18,707 nt of DNA from Cyanobacteria bacterium UBA6984 (GCA_002450015.1 DJYG01000034.1:1-18707); one strand, 5' to 3'. Shown: positions 1 through 7,199, numbered from the stretch's first letter. The notes: generated by a model from the letters alone, not told the origin. Translations and numbers: made by a program.

Positions 1-31
1 TCACTCACTTACGTTCGTTTCACATCCTCTC

Positions 32-56
32 ATAAAACGATACTTAATCGTTTTAT
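32..56. repeat. Perfect inverted repeat, 10-bp stem
   Basis: ATAAAACGAT at 32-41 and its exact reverse complement at 47-56 enclose a 5-base loop (ACTTA). No T-run follows on either strand, so I do not call it a terminator. It sits next to the dispersed repeat and may belong to the same mobile or intergenic element. Confidence 0.6.
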
Positions 57-76
57 TCGGCAGAGTCGAAAATCCG

Positions 77-108
77 CTAGATTCTTCGGGCTTTGCCCTC
101 AGAATGAC
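77..108 (-). repeat. Dispersed GTCATTCTGAG-type repeat, left copy
   Basis: On the minus strand this begins GTCATTCTGAGGGC and ends GCCCGAAGAATCTAG. The two ends match the copies at 18397-18425 and 18436-18467. The core GGGC-AAA-GCCC can form its own small hairpin. The same short repeat type occurs between genes in many AT-rich genomes; its function is not known to me. Confidence 0.75.
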
Positions 109-116
109 AGTCAACA

Positions 117-140
117 GTTTACTCATTACTGTTTACTCAT
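117..140. repeat. 14-bp period tandem repeat (GTTTACTCAT twice)
   Basis: GTTTACTCAT occurs at 117-126 and again at 131-140, one 14-base period apart. It follows directly after the dispersed repeat. A repeat with the same 14-base period and similar TGA..TAAAC content lies in the prepilin leader at 18315-18340, suggesting a shared class of simple repeat. Confidence 0.55.
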
Positions 141-178
141 AGTGCTTTTTCATAAATCCTTCAACATATTGGTACTGA

Positions 179-328
179 AGACCTGTTTTGGTGAAGGATT
201 ATTTCTTAATATTACTGGATTGCAGAGATTTTTTTTGAAAAAAACGTGAAATCTCGTGAAAGTTGCAAAATTCAAAAAGTGCGTTATAATTAAAATACAG
301 ACCAAAAATCCCTCACCAAAACAGGTCT
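179..328. repeat. Long 22-bp inverted repeat (arms 179-200 and 307-328)
   Basis: The left arm starts AGACCTGTTTTGG and ends GAAGGATT. The right arm is its reverse complement with one mismatch in 22. About 106 bases lie between the arms, including a promoter-like sequence at 263-290. The last 9 bases of the left arm (192-200) can also pair with 155-163 (AATCCTTCA), so two exclusive folds are possible if the region is transcribed from further left. Confidence 0.7.
263..290 (+). promoter_or_regulatory. Sigma-70-type promoter, TTGCAA-16-TATAAT
   Basis: TTGCAA at 263-268 and a perfect TATAAT at 285-290 are separated by 16 bases. Transcription would begin near 297, just before the right arm of the long inverted repeat. 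The first gene downstream is fliD at 523, but a second promoter lies closer to it, so this one may drive a short RNA or a long fliD leader. Confidence 0.5.
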
Positions 329-388
329 TTTGTGTTCATGTGTGTAATATAAATTTACATTTGTATAAATATATGAAGAACTTCATTG

Positions 389-411
389 TTACAAAAAATT
401 CTTTTTTGTAA
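389..411. repeat. Hairpin, 10-bp stem and 3-base loop
   Basis: TTACAAAAAA at 389-398 and TTTTTTGTAA at 402-411 are exact reverse complements around TTC. ATTTTAGGGG follows, so it could be a weak terminator for RNA started near 297. A true U-run is missing. Confidence 0.4.
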
Positions 412-421
412 ATTTTAGGGG

Positions 422-450
422 TTGTTTTATGTTTCAAAATCTGCTATTAT
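422..450 (+). promoter_or_regulatory. Likely fliD promoter, TTGTTT-17-TATTAT
   Basis: TTGTTT at 422-427 and TATTAT at 445-450 have the optimal 17-base spacing, predicting a start near 457 and a leader of about 65 bases before the fliD start. I see no clear flagellar sigma-28 promoter (TAAA-N15-GCCGATAA) here. Confidence 0.45.
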
Positions 451-522
451 GGGTATAAACTAAATGTATATACGGATATATACGTTTTAAGATGTAATAT
501 TAAAAATATGGAGGTTTTTAAT

Positions 523-2277
523 ATGGGACAGATTACTTTTACAGGCTTAGCCTCAGGTATGGACACAAGTTCGTGGATTGAAGCCTTGGTTTCTATAAAA
601 CAACAGTCAGTTACGACTTTGCAAAGTAAGCAGGCTAAAATTGAAACATCTAAATCAGTTTTAGACACTGTTAAATCTTCTGTTTCATCTTTAAGAAGTT
701 CCATTGAAAAACTTACGGATGCAAAATTTGGTGGCAGCTTTGATTTATTTGCCAAAAATTCAGTAACAACATCAAATGCAGGCGTTGTTTCTGCAACAGT
801 AACTCCTGATGCAGCACGCCAATCAATGAATGTTGTTGTTAATCAATTAGCATCTTCAACTGTTGCAACATCATCGTTTAACGCAAAAATCAATGAAAAT
901 ACTATTTTTAACAAATTATCTTCAGGCAATGCAAAAGAAGGTTCTTTTAACGTATTCGTAGATGGAAAAAAACACGAAATTGAAATTGAAGAAGATGAAA
1001 ATTTAGGTAGCATTGTTGATAAGCTAAACAATATTGATGGTGTAAATGCATATATTGATAACGGAAAATTTTATATAAATTCTCAAAATGAAGAACAAAT
1101 TGTTGTTGGCTCAGGTTCTGACAAATCAAACTTCGCATCTGTACTTGGACTTGTAAGAGATTCTGAAACAGGTAATTATGCAAGTTTTACAAGTGTTTCC
1201 TCTGTTAATACATCCGACAAACTTGTTGATATTTTTGATGACAGCGTAAAAGGAACTTTTACAATCGGTAATCAAGAATTTACCGTTGATGAAAATACTA
1301 CATTAAAATCATTAATCGGTAACATTAACAGCAAATCAGAGTCAGGTGTTAATGCTTATTGGGACGCATCAGCAGGACAGTTAGTTTTGAAATCAAAAAC
1401 TGAAGGTGCTTTTAATATAAATATTGAAAGCGGTACAAGCAAATTAACAGATAAACTAGGCTATACTTCAAGTGATATTGATGGCGAAGGTAACCATGTT
1501 TCAAATTTAGTTCAAGGAACTCAAGTTTTGGGAGATTATGCAAAACTTAATATTAATGGTACTGATATTATTTCATCATCAAATACAGTTACAAGTGATA
1601 TTTCAGGCATTGACGGTTTAACTTTAACTCTTAATTCAGTTTCAAAAGAAAATGATGACGGTGTAATTGAACCGACTACAATCAATGTTGCGCAAGATTC
1701 AACCGCTGTTTTAGATGCAGTCAAATCATTTATTAATGCGTACAACAAAACCATTGAAACAATTGATAACAAAACTGCATACGGTGAATCATTATATGGT
1801 GAAACAACATTGACATCTTTAAGAAATAATTTGCGCAGAAATGCAACATCTGCAGTTGACAGTGCAGATTTAAAAGTTCTTGCAAATATTGGCATAACAA
1901 CAGGCGCTGCATCCAATTCGGTAGATACATCAGGTGTTAATAAATTACAAATTGATGAAGAAAAATTTAAAAAAGCACTTAATGATAATCCAGATGCAGT
2001 AAAACAATTATTACTCGGTGACAACAAAGGTAATGCTGACTCAGGCGGAGTTTTAAACAAACTTGAAAAAATTACGGAAGATTCTCTCGCATCTTCAAGC
2101 GGATATTTTGATATGAAATCAAAATCATATAGTTCTCAAATATCTGCTATCGAATCATCTGTAAAAAGCGCACAGTTAAAAGTTGATTCATATAAGACAA
2201 GATTGCAAAAGCAATTTAATAATATGGAACAAATAATTGCTGCTGTTCAAAAATCATATAGTCAATTATCAATTTAA
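523..2277 (+). CDS. fliD: Flagellar hook-associated protein 2 (filament cap, FliD)
   Basis: FliD caps the growing flagellar filament outside the cell and helps flagellin monomers fold into place. The 584-residue product opens with the family N-terminus ITFTGLASGMDTSSWIEAL. Two repeats resembling flagellin-IN segments (GSFNVFVDGK and KGTFTIGNQEF regions) sit in the middle. A FliD C-terminal domain runs from about residue 385 (TTINVAQDSTAVLDAVKSF) to a terminal coiled coil rich in K, Q and S. There are no cysteines, as usual for exported flagellar proteins. The ATG at 523 is preferred over the one at 508 because GGAGGT (510-515) sits 7 bases before it and inside the longer reading. No other flagellar gene (fliS, fliC, flg) is in the window, so it stands alone. 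It converges on aroB 20 bases away. Confidence 0.93.
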   Translation: MGQITFTGLASGMDTSSWIEALVSIKQQSVTTLQSKQAKIETSKSVLDTVKSSVSSLRSSIEKLTDAKFGGSFDLFAKNSVTTSNAGVVSATVTPDAARQSMNVVVNQLASSTVATSSFNAKINENTIFNKLSSGNAKEGSFNVFVDGKKHEIEIEEDENLGSIVDKLNNIDGVNAYIDNGKFYINSQNEEQIVVGSGSDKSNFASVLGLVRDSETGNYASFTSVSSVNTSDKLVDIFDDSVKGTFTIGNQEFTVDENTTLKSLIGNINSKSESGVNAYWDASAGQLVLKSKTEGAFNINIESGTSKLTDKLGYTSSDIDGEGNHVSNLVQGTQVLGDYAKLNINGTDIISSSNTVTSDISGIDGLTLTLNSVSKENDDGVIEPTTINVAQDSTAVLDAVKSFINAYNKTIETIDNKTAYGESLYGETTLTSLRNNLRRNATSAVDSADLKVLANIGITTGAASNSVDTSGVNKLQIDEEKFKKALNDNPDAVKQLLLGDNKGNADSGGVLNKLEKITEDSLASSSGYFDMKSKSYSSQISAIESSVKSAQLKVDSYKTRLQKQFNNMEQIIAAVQKSYSQLSI

Positions 2278-2297
2278 ACTAAATTTAAATAAAATTT

Positions 2298-3389
2298 TTA
2301 AAAATCAGATTTGAGCAAGACTTCATTGATATTAAGAATATCTTCCTTTACGTAGCCTTTCATTGTTGGCAGTATTACTTTAATATTTTCATCATCTGCT
2401 TTTTTGTCTTTTTTCATAATTTCAATTAATTTTTCAATAGGATATTTAAAAGTTTTATCAAAAAATCCGAACTTATGCATTAAAACAACGGCTAATTCTT
2501 TATAATTTGCATCAATTAATTTTAATTTATGTGCATAATTGAATATAAAATGTATTCCGTAAGCAACAGCCTCTCCATGCGTAAAAGTTTTGTAATTTGT
2601 AATTTTTTCCAGTGCATGTCCGTACGTATGCCCAAAGTTGAGAATTTTTCTTAAACCTGCTTCTTTTTCATCTTTTGTCACAACTGAAATTTTTAGTTCA
2701 ATACAAACCTTTATTATTTTTTCTAAAAATCTCAAATCTCTATCCAGAATTTTTTGGTAGTGGACGGATAAAAAATCATAAAGACCATAATCAAATCTTG
2801 CTTCACAACTTTTTTCAATAAAAGCATATTTAACAACTTCAGCTAATCCGCTTTTATATTGTCGTTCATCAAGAGTATTTATAAAATTTAAATTTATATA
2901 AACAGCATTTGGCTGATAAAAAGTACCTACAAGATTTTTACCGTATTCTGTATCAATAGCAACTTTTCCACCAACTGAAGAATCAACGCATGCTAAAAGA
3001 GTTGTTGGTACTTGAATAAAATTCATACCTCTCATAAATGTAGCAGCGACAAAACCTGCAATATCACCAACAACACCTCCGCCAACTGCTATAATTGCAC
3101 TTTTTCTGTTTAATCCTTTTTTCTCACAGCATTGTAATATTTTTTGGTAATTTTTTATATTCTTTTGAATTTCACCATCCTTTAGGATGAACAAATCATC
3201 TTTTGAAAATCCAAGTTGTTTTCCATATAATTTATAAACTTTTTCGCTAATCACAACCAGATATTTTGAAAAATTAAAATCTTTTAATATTTTGTTTTTT
3301 AAATTTTCAACATTATCGCTGTCAATATTAATTGGATAAGATTTACGTTTTTCTTCAATTTCAACATCAATCTTATTTGGCATATTCAT
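2298..3389 (-). CDS. aroB: 3-dehydroquinate synthase
   Basis: Second enzyme of the shikimate pathway. It converts DAHP to 3-dehydroquinate using NAD and a metal ion in the cytosol. From the ATG at 3389 the protein has 363 residues, normal for AroB. The nucleotide-binding GGGVVGD is near residue 103. The QVPTTLLACVDSSVGGK segment is intact. The expected metal ligands are present: Glu184 in SGLAEVVKY, His254 in NFGHTYGHALE and His271 in THGEAVA. It overlaps the end of aroK and is the last gene of aroC-aroK-aroB. A TTG at 3392 extends the frame by one codon. An ATG at 3383 is also possible and better spaced from AAAAGGA (9 bases rather than 3). The exact start is therefore open within 3 codons. 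Confidence 0.95.
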   Translation of the reverse strand: MNMPNKIDVEIEEKRKSYPINIDSDNVENLKNKILKDFNFSKYLVVISEKVYKLYGKQLGFSKDDLFILKDGEIQKNIKNYQKILQCCEKKGLNRKSAIIAVGGGVVGDIAGFVAATFMRGMNFIQVPTTLLACVDSSVGGKVAIDTEYGKNLVGTFYQPNAVYINLNFINTLDERQYKSGLAEVVKYAFIEKSCEARFDYGLYDFLSVHYQKILDRDLRFLEKIIKVCIELKISVVTKDEKEAGLRKILNFGHTYGHALEKITNYKTFTHGEAVAYGIHFIFNYAHKLKLIDANYKELAVVLMHKFGFFDKTFKYPIEKLIEIMKKDKKADDENIKVILPTMKGYVKEDILNINEVLLKSDF

Positions 3390-3891
3390 CAATCCTTTTC
3401 ATTACTTCTTCAATGATATTATATTGAGATTTTTCAGTAGTGTCAATTGTTATAAGCGCTTGATTATAATTATTTTCACGCTTTACAAGAATTTCTTCTA
3501 TTTTTTCAACCCCAAAACCTTGTTTTAATAAAGGTCTGTGTGTTTCATTTTTAATTCTTTCATAAAGCTCATTAGCCGAAGTTTTAAGATAAATAGTATA
3601 TCCATTATTATTTAATAATTCTCTGTTAATTTCTCTTTCAAAAGCTCCACCACCCAATGATATTATTTGATTATCATTTTTTGTAAATTCTTTTATCACT
3701 GAGGTTTCTAAATCTCTAAAATAATTTTCACCATATCGTTCAAAAATTTCTGAGATTTTTATTTTATTAGATTTTTCAATATATTCATCAGTATCAATTA
3801 AATTCATATCCGGATGAATTGTTTTTAAAGCTTTGCCAATGTAAGTTTTACCAGCCCCCATCATACCTACAAGAATTATATTATTTTTCAT
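3373..3891 (-). CDS. aroK: Shikimate kinase
   Basis: Phosphorylates shikimate to shikimate 3-phosphate with ATP. The 172-residue protein is standard for the family. The Walker A motif GMMGAGKT is at residues 9-16, shikimate-binding Asp33/Asp35 are in LIDTDEY, Arg59 is in ENYFRDLE, the substrate-binding GGG is near 80-82, and the lid arginine is in THRPLL (Arg119). The ATG lies 11 bases inside the end of aroC and its own last 17 bases overlap aroB. No Shine-Dalgarno sequence is visible before its ATG, only an A-run, which suggests translational coupling to aroC. Together with aroB and aroC it supplies three of the seven shikimate steps. Confidence 0.95.
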   Translation of the reverse strand: MKNNIILVGMMGAGKTYIGKALKTIHPDMNLIDTDEYIEKSNKIKISEIFERYGENYFRDLETSVIKEFTKNDNQIISLGGGAFEREINRELLNNNGYTIYLKTSANELYERIKNETHRPLLKQGFGVEKIEEILVKRENNYNQALITIDTTEKSQYNIIEEVMKRIDEYAK

Positions 3892-5044
3892 AGTTTTTTT
3901 TAATTTCTTTCAACGAATCTCCACCAAATTTTTCTAAAAAAGCTTCTGCTAGCACACAGGCAATTCTTGCTTCAGCAACAACGGCACATGCGGCAACAGC
4001 ACAAGTGTCAGAACGTTCAAAATGGGCCTCTGTTTGTTCCTTTTTATACAAATCAACCGTTTTTAAAGGCTTTCTCATTGTAGGAATAGCTTTCATAACA
4101 GCTTTAACAACAATAGGTTCACCATTTGTCATTCCACCTTCTATTCCTCCGGCGTTATTTGTTTTTCTGTAAATTTTTCCATCTGCAATAAAAACTTCAT
4201 CATGCATTTTTGAGCCTGAAATTTCTGCTGCCTCTATGCCAACACCTATTTCCACAGCTTTAACCGCAGGTATGCTCATTACAGCTTGCGCAATTTTTCC
4301 GTCTAATTTTCTGTCCCAATGCACATGTGAACCTAATCCGACAGGCATATTCCCAAAAATTACTTCAAACTTTCCGCCTAAGGTATTTCCTTCACTCTTT
4401 GCTTTGTCAATTTCTACTCTCATCATATCTGCTGCAACATCATCTGCGCATCTTACGTCAGAATGTTCAGCGGCTTCTTTTAGCAAAGTATAACTTTGAG
4501 GTAACACTTCTGCTTTTACGATACCTATTTGAGTTACATGTGAAAAACCTATTATTGCAAATTCTTTAAGAATTTGTTTTGATATAGCTCCGACTGCAAC
4601 TTCAATTGCTGTTGAACGAGCGCTTGAACGTTCTAATACATCTCTTAAATCTTCTAATTGATATTTTATTGCACCTGCAAAATCAGCATGTCCGGGGCGA
4701 ACTTTTGTAAATGATTTTTCTGCTACAAGTTTTAGGATTTCTCTGTTTTTTAAATCCAATTCTTTTGTACTCATCGGAATTTTCCAATTTTCGAAATCTT
4801 TATTTTTTATTTCAAGACAAATAGGAGCACCTGTTGTTAATCCTAATCTTACTCCTGATTTTATTTCGCAGGTGTCAGATTCTATCTGCATTCTTTTTCC
4901 TCGTCCATATCCTACTTGACGACGTTTTAGTTCCTTGTTTATAAAATCTTCGTCAATTCTAAATCCGGAAGGAACACCTTCTATAATTGCATTTAAACAT
5001 TTTCCGTGGCTTTCACCCGAAGTTAAAAATCTTAAATTGCTCAT
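3881..5044 (-). CDS. aroC: Chorismate synthase
   Basis: Final shikimate-pathway enzyme, making chorismate from EPSP with reduced FMN. The protein has 387 residues. The signature GESHG is at 10-14. RRQVGYGRGKRM, VRPGHADFAGAIKY, GSHVHWDRKLDG and the C-terminal RSDTCAVAACAVVAEA blocks are all present. The second signature reads RSSARSTA instead of the usual RxSARETA, with Ser144 in place of the common Glu. AGAGG lies four bases before the ATG. It is the first gene of the aroC-aroK-aroB run, in which every junction overlaps. A promoter candidate lies at 5089-5117. Confidence 0.96.
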   Translation of the reverse strand: MSNLRFLTSGESHGKCLNAIIEGVPSGFRIDEDFINKELKRRQVGYGRGKRMQIESDTCEIKSGVRLGLTTGAPICLEIKNKDFENWKIPMSTKELDLKNREILKLVAEKSFTKVRPGHADFAGAIKYQLEDLRDVLERSSARSTAIEVAVGAISKQILKEFAIIGFSHVTQIGIVKAEVLPQSYTLLKEAAEHSDVRCADDVAADMMRVEIDKAKSEGNTLGGKFEVIFGNMPVGLGSHVHWDRKLDGKIAQAVMSIPAVKAVEIGVGIEAAEISGSKMHDEVFIADGKIYRKTNNAGGIEGGMTNGEPIVVKAVMKAIPTMRKPLKTVDLYKKEQTEAHFERSDTCAVAACAVVAEARIACVLAEAFLEKFGGDSLKEIKKNYEK

Positions 5045-5088
5045 ATTTCCTCTAACTCATTTAATTAATATTAACAGATTATGCTCCT

Positions 5089-5117
5089 GTTATATAGCTT
5101 TAATCTGCATACTTCAA
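5089..5117 (-). promoter_or_regulatory. Candidate aroC promoter, TTGAAG-17-TATAAC
   Basis: Reading the minus strand, TTGAAG (5117-5112) and TATAAC (5094-5089) are 17 bases apart, predicting a start near 5082 and a leader of about 38 bases. The -35 lies in the 3' end of the preceding small gene. Read-through from that gene is an alternative. Confidence 0.35.
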
Positions 5118-5567
5118 GAAAATTTGTTGCTTTGTTTGCATCAATTCTTCTATAATAACCCAATTTCCATTAGGCTGTTTTTGCCATATTTGATAAGTTT
5201 TTAACCAATAATTATCTTCCATTGGCTGTCTTAATGAACTTACTTTTATGCCATTAGAAACTTTAACCGCTGTTACATTTTTATATTTGTTTTTGTATTT
5301 TCTAAGCTTCGCTGTACCTTGACTTATTTTCATTTGCTTTGCGTATGTAGCCATATCAGTTGTGGCATTTGCAGTTGTTCCGTCAGGTTTTACAACTTGT
5401 CTTATAATTTTCGCATTTGGGGAATAAAAATTAAGTAATGACGGACTATAATTATTTGCCGCATATACATAACTATTAAATTTTTGTTTTGCAATTTCTA
5501 AATCATTAGCAAAAACTGAAATTGATGTAAATAAAAGTAATAATATTAATAGATATATTTTTTTCAT
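5100..5567 (-). CDS. Small exported protein with NTF2-like (SnoaL-like) fold, function unknown
   Basis: The 155-residue product starts with a clear signal peptide (MKKIYLLILLLLFTSISVFA, likely cleaved before NDLE), so it should leave the cytoplasm. The mature part looks like an NTF2/SnoaL-type domain: an early helix (LEIAKQKFNSYVYAANNYSP), a FYSPNAKIIRQV strand, and alternating strands ending in YWLKTYQIWQKQPNGNWVIIEEL. The domain call rests on pattern only and no ligand can be inferred. The ATG at 5567 is chosen over the longer frame from 5591 because AAGGA sits 8 bases upstream and the signal peptide begins there. It lies between ftsZ and aroC and probably has its own promoter, because a strong terminator follows ftsZ. 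Confidence 0.8.
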   Translation of the reverse strand: MKKIYLLILLLLFTSISVFANDLEIAKQKFNSYVYAANNYSPSLLNFYSPNAKIIRQVVKPDGTTANATTDMATYAKQMKISQGTAKLRKYKNKYKNVTAVKVSNGIKVSSLRQPMEDNYWLKTYQIWQKQPNGNWVIIEELMQTKQQIFLKYAD

Positions 5568-5589
5568 AACACATTTCCTTATAGCTATC

Positions 5590-5617
5590 ATTTTAATTCT
5601 ATCACAAAAAAATACAA
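5590..5617 (-). promoter_or_regulatory. Candidate promoter of the NTF2-like gene, TTGTAT-16-TAAAAT
   Basis: On the minus strand TTGTAT (5617-5612) and TAAAAT (5595-5590) are 16 bases apart. The start would fall near 5583, just before the AAGGA at 5580-5576. The promoter overlaps the T-run of the ftsZ terminator, so one gene ends where the next begins. Confidence 0.35.
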
Positions 5618-5649
5618 AATAAAGCTCCTTTTGTTTAAGGAGCTTTATT
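5601..5649 (-). terminator. Intrinsic terminator of ftsZ
   Basis: A perfect 13-bp stem (AATAAAGCTCCTT at 5618-5630 and AAGGAGCTTTATT at 5637-5649) has a 6-base loop. On the minus strand it is followed by TTTTGTATTTTTTT. It lies 26 bases after the ftsZ stop codon and is the clearest terminator in the window. Confidence 0.9.
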
Positions 5650-5674
5650 ATACTTTTATCTAATATTTTTGTAT

Positions 5675-6835
5675 TTATTTTTTCAAGAAATCCGGAATTT
5701 CAATGTTTGAAAATCCTGGTAAATTTGAAGATACAGACTCAGATTTTTTAGGAGTGTTAAATGCGCCTGAGAAGAAATCAGCTGCACTTAATTGCTGTTT
5801 AGCCTGAGTTTTTTCTGCTTGAAGTGCGTTGTGAGATTTCATTTCAAAGCCGGTAGCTATAACAGTAATTTTAACTTCGCCTTGCATATTTTCATCGGTT
5901 ACAGCACCAAATATAACAATTGCATCATCCTGAACAGCATCGTTGATAATGTTCATAGCTTTTGTTACATCGGTTAATCCTAAGTCAGGACCGCCGGTGA
6001 TATTAACAATAACACCTTTAGCTCCATCAATAGTTGTTTCAAGCAATTTAGAGTCAATAGCATTTCTTGCAGCTTCTTCAGCTCTGCCTTCACCTTGACC
6101 AAGACCTATACCCATTAATGCTGAACCTGAAGCTCTCATAACAGAACGTACATCAGCAAAGTCAACGTTAATCAAACCTGGGATTGTGATTATATCAGTG
6201 ATACCTTGAACACCTCTCAATAACACTTCATCAACAACGGCAAATGATTCCATTAAACCGACTTTTCTGTCAACTACACCTAATAAATTATCATTAGGTA
6301 TTACAATTATTGCATCAACAGCTTCTTTTAATTTGTCAATACCTTGCATAGCTTGGTTTGCACGTCTTTTACCTTCAAAGCTAAAAGGTTTTGTAACAAC
6401 AGCGATTGTCAAAATGCCAAGTTCTTTAGCAACTCTTGCAACAATAGGAGCTGCACCTGTACCTGTTCCGCCACCCATACCGGCTGTAACAAACACCATA
6501 TCAGCACCTTCAATTGCAGCTGTTATTTCTTGACGAGCTTCTTCTGCGGCATCTTCACCAACTTTAGGATCTCCACCAGCGCCAAGACCGTTTGTTAATT
6601 TTGTACCAAGTCTTATTTTATTTGGAGCAGCTCCAAATTGTAAAACTTGCGCATCAGTATTCATTAAATAAAACTCAACACCTGTTAAACCTGCTTTTAT
6701 CATTCGGTTAACAGCGTTTCCGCCGCCACCACCTACTCCGATAACTTTGATTTTAGCAGGACTAACTGCATCTGGTGTGTAATTTCCGTTTGCTCCGGCA
6801 TTTAAAAATTCAGCCGCTCTGTTAAAATTATCCAC
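5675..6835 (-). CDS. ftsZ: Cell division protein FtsZ
   Basis: Tubulin-like GTPase that forms the division ring at mid-cell. The 386-residue protein has the glycine-rich VIGVGGGGGNAVNRM start, MNTDAQVL near 58-65, the tubulin signature GGGTGTG at 121-127, KPFSFEGKRR, and the T7-loop region NVDFADVRSVM. A short variable linker leads to the conserved tail IEIPDFLKK, the docking peptide for FtsA, SepF and similar partners. The start is GTG at 6835, with GAGG 7 bases upstream. There is no ftsA or ftsQ beside it. An XRE regulator lies directly upstream on the same strand, 130 bases away, and a terminator follows. Confidence 0.97.
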   Translation of the reverse strand: MDNFNRAAEFLNAGANGNYTPDAVSPAKIKVIGVGGGGGNAVNRMIKAGLTGVEFYLMNTDAQVLQFGAAPNKIRLGTKLTNGLGAGGDPKVGEDAAEEARQEITAAIEGADMVFVTAGMGGGTGTGAAPIVARVAKELGILTIAVVTKPFSFEGKRRANQAMQGIDKLKEAVDAIIVIPNDNLLGVVDRKVGLMESFAVVDEVLLRGVQGITDIITIPGLINVDFADVRSVMRASGSALMGIGLGQGEGRAEEAARNAIDSKLLETTIDGAKGVIVNITGGPDLGLTDVTKAMNIINDAVQDDAIVIFGAVTDENMQGEVKITVIATGFEMKSHNALQAEKTQAKQQLSAADFFSGAFNTPKKSESVSSNLPGFSNIEIPDFLKK

Positions 6836-6906
6836 TTTTATTCCTCTTTGGTTGTTTACTTGGTTATATTCTACTTACTAAATACAATATAGACCTTCCT
6901 ATAAAA

Positions 6907-6934
6907 TTATTATTCAATCTTATCACTATTTCAA
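6907..6934 (-). promoter_or_regulatory. Candidate ftsZ promoter, TTGAAA-16-TAATAA
   Basis: On the minus strand TTGAAA (6934-6929) and TAATAA (6912-6907) are 16 bases apart in the gap between the XRE gene and ftsZ, predicting a start near 6900 and a 65-base leader. No terminator follows the XRE gene, so read-through is also possible. Confidence 0.4.
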
Positions 6935-6947
6935 GAACTATGTATTT

Positions 6948-6965
6948 TTGTTACAAAATTGTTAC
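6948..6965. repeat. Direct repeat TTGTTAC, 11-bp period
   Basis: TTGTTAC at 6948-6954 and again at 6959-6965, separated by AAAA. The spacing is about one helical turn, and the pair sits just upstream of the candidate ftsZ promoter. It could be a tandem protein-binding site, but a chance repeat in AT-rich DNA is quite possible. Confidence 0.35.
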
Positions 6966-7193
6966 TTAAAAAGTAAAATTAAATAGTTCACTAATATCTA
7001 CATCAAGTGCGTTAGCAATTGATATAAGGTTTGATATAACAAAATCAGTTTGCCCTCGTTCAATTTTACCAAGAGTTTTAATCGACATTTCGGTTAATTC
7101 TGCAAACCTTTCTTGGGATAGTCCCCTTTTTGTTCGTTCAATTCGTATTTTTTGTCCAACATTAAATAATAAAGTTTTTTGTTTATCTTCCAT
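6966..7193 (-). CDS. XRE-family transcriptional regulator
   Basis: A 75-residue protein that is essentially one helix-turn-helix domain (residues about 12-70). It includes the typical RIERTKRGLSQERFAELTEM, the recognition-helix region SIKTLGKIERGQ and the closing LDVDISELF. Such stand-alone Cro/C1-type proteins bind operators as dimers and often repress their own promoter. The ATG at 7193 has no Shine-Dalgarno sequence. A perfect TATAAT (7205-7200) ends seven bases before the ATG, so the mRNA may begin at the start codon. It diverges from a 66-residue gene. The shared promoter region has a dyad and a 12-bp palindrome that it could bind, which is inference. Confidence 0.88.
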   Translation of the reverse strand: MEDKQKTLLFNVGQKIRIERTKRGLSQERFAELTEMSIKTLGKIERGQTDFVISNLISIANALDVDISELFNFTF

Positions 7194-7199
7194 ATTTGA

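Larger units (their letters stand above)
1..522. other. Repeat-rich non-coding region upstream of fliD
   Basis: No convincing gene lies here. In order it holds a 10-bp-stem inverted repeat (32-56), a copy of the dispersed GTCATTCTGAG-type repeat (77-108, minus orientation), a 14-bp tandem repeat (117-140), a 22-bp inverted repeat with arms at 179-200 and 307-328, a promoter-like sequence inside that inverted repeat (263-290), a second hairpin (389-411), and the likely fliD promoter (422-450). The 307-411 stretch could be a short untranslated transcript. That is inference from the promoter and hairpin positions only. Confidence 0.7.

Noticed and set aside
1..522. CRISPR array or tRNA in the left non-coding region
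   Set aside because: Repeats are few, differ in type and have no regular spacers. No cloverleaf with T-loop GTTCGA or CCA end is visible.
1536..2060. 174-codon open frame on the minus strand inside fliD
   Set aside because: It mirrors fliD codon use, has no ribosome site and shows no recognisable domain. fliD on the other strand is certain.
2278..2305. Bidirectional terminator between fliD and aroB
   Set aside because: Only AT palindromes such as ATTTTTAAAAAT (2294-2305) are present. They lack the GC-containing stem expected of a terminator.
5072..5107. Hairpins after the NTF2-like gene (TAACAG/CTGTTA and CAGATTA/TAATCTG)
   Set aside because: The stems are short, alternative to each other and overlap the aroC promoter candidate, with no U-run. 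Not enough to call a terminator.
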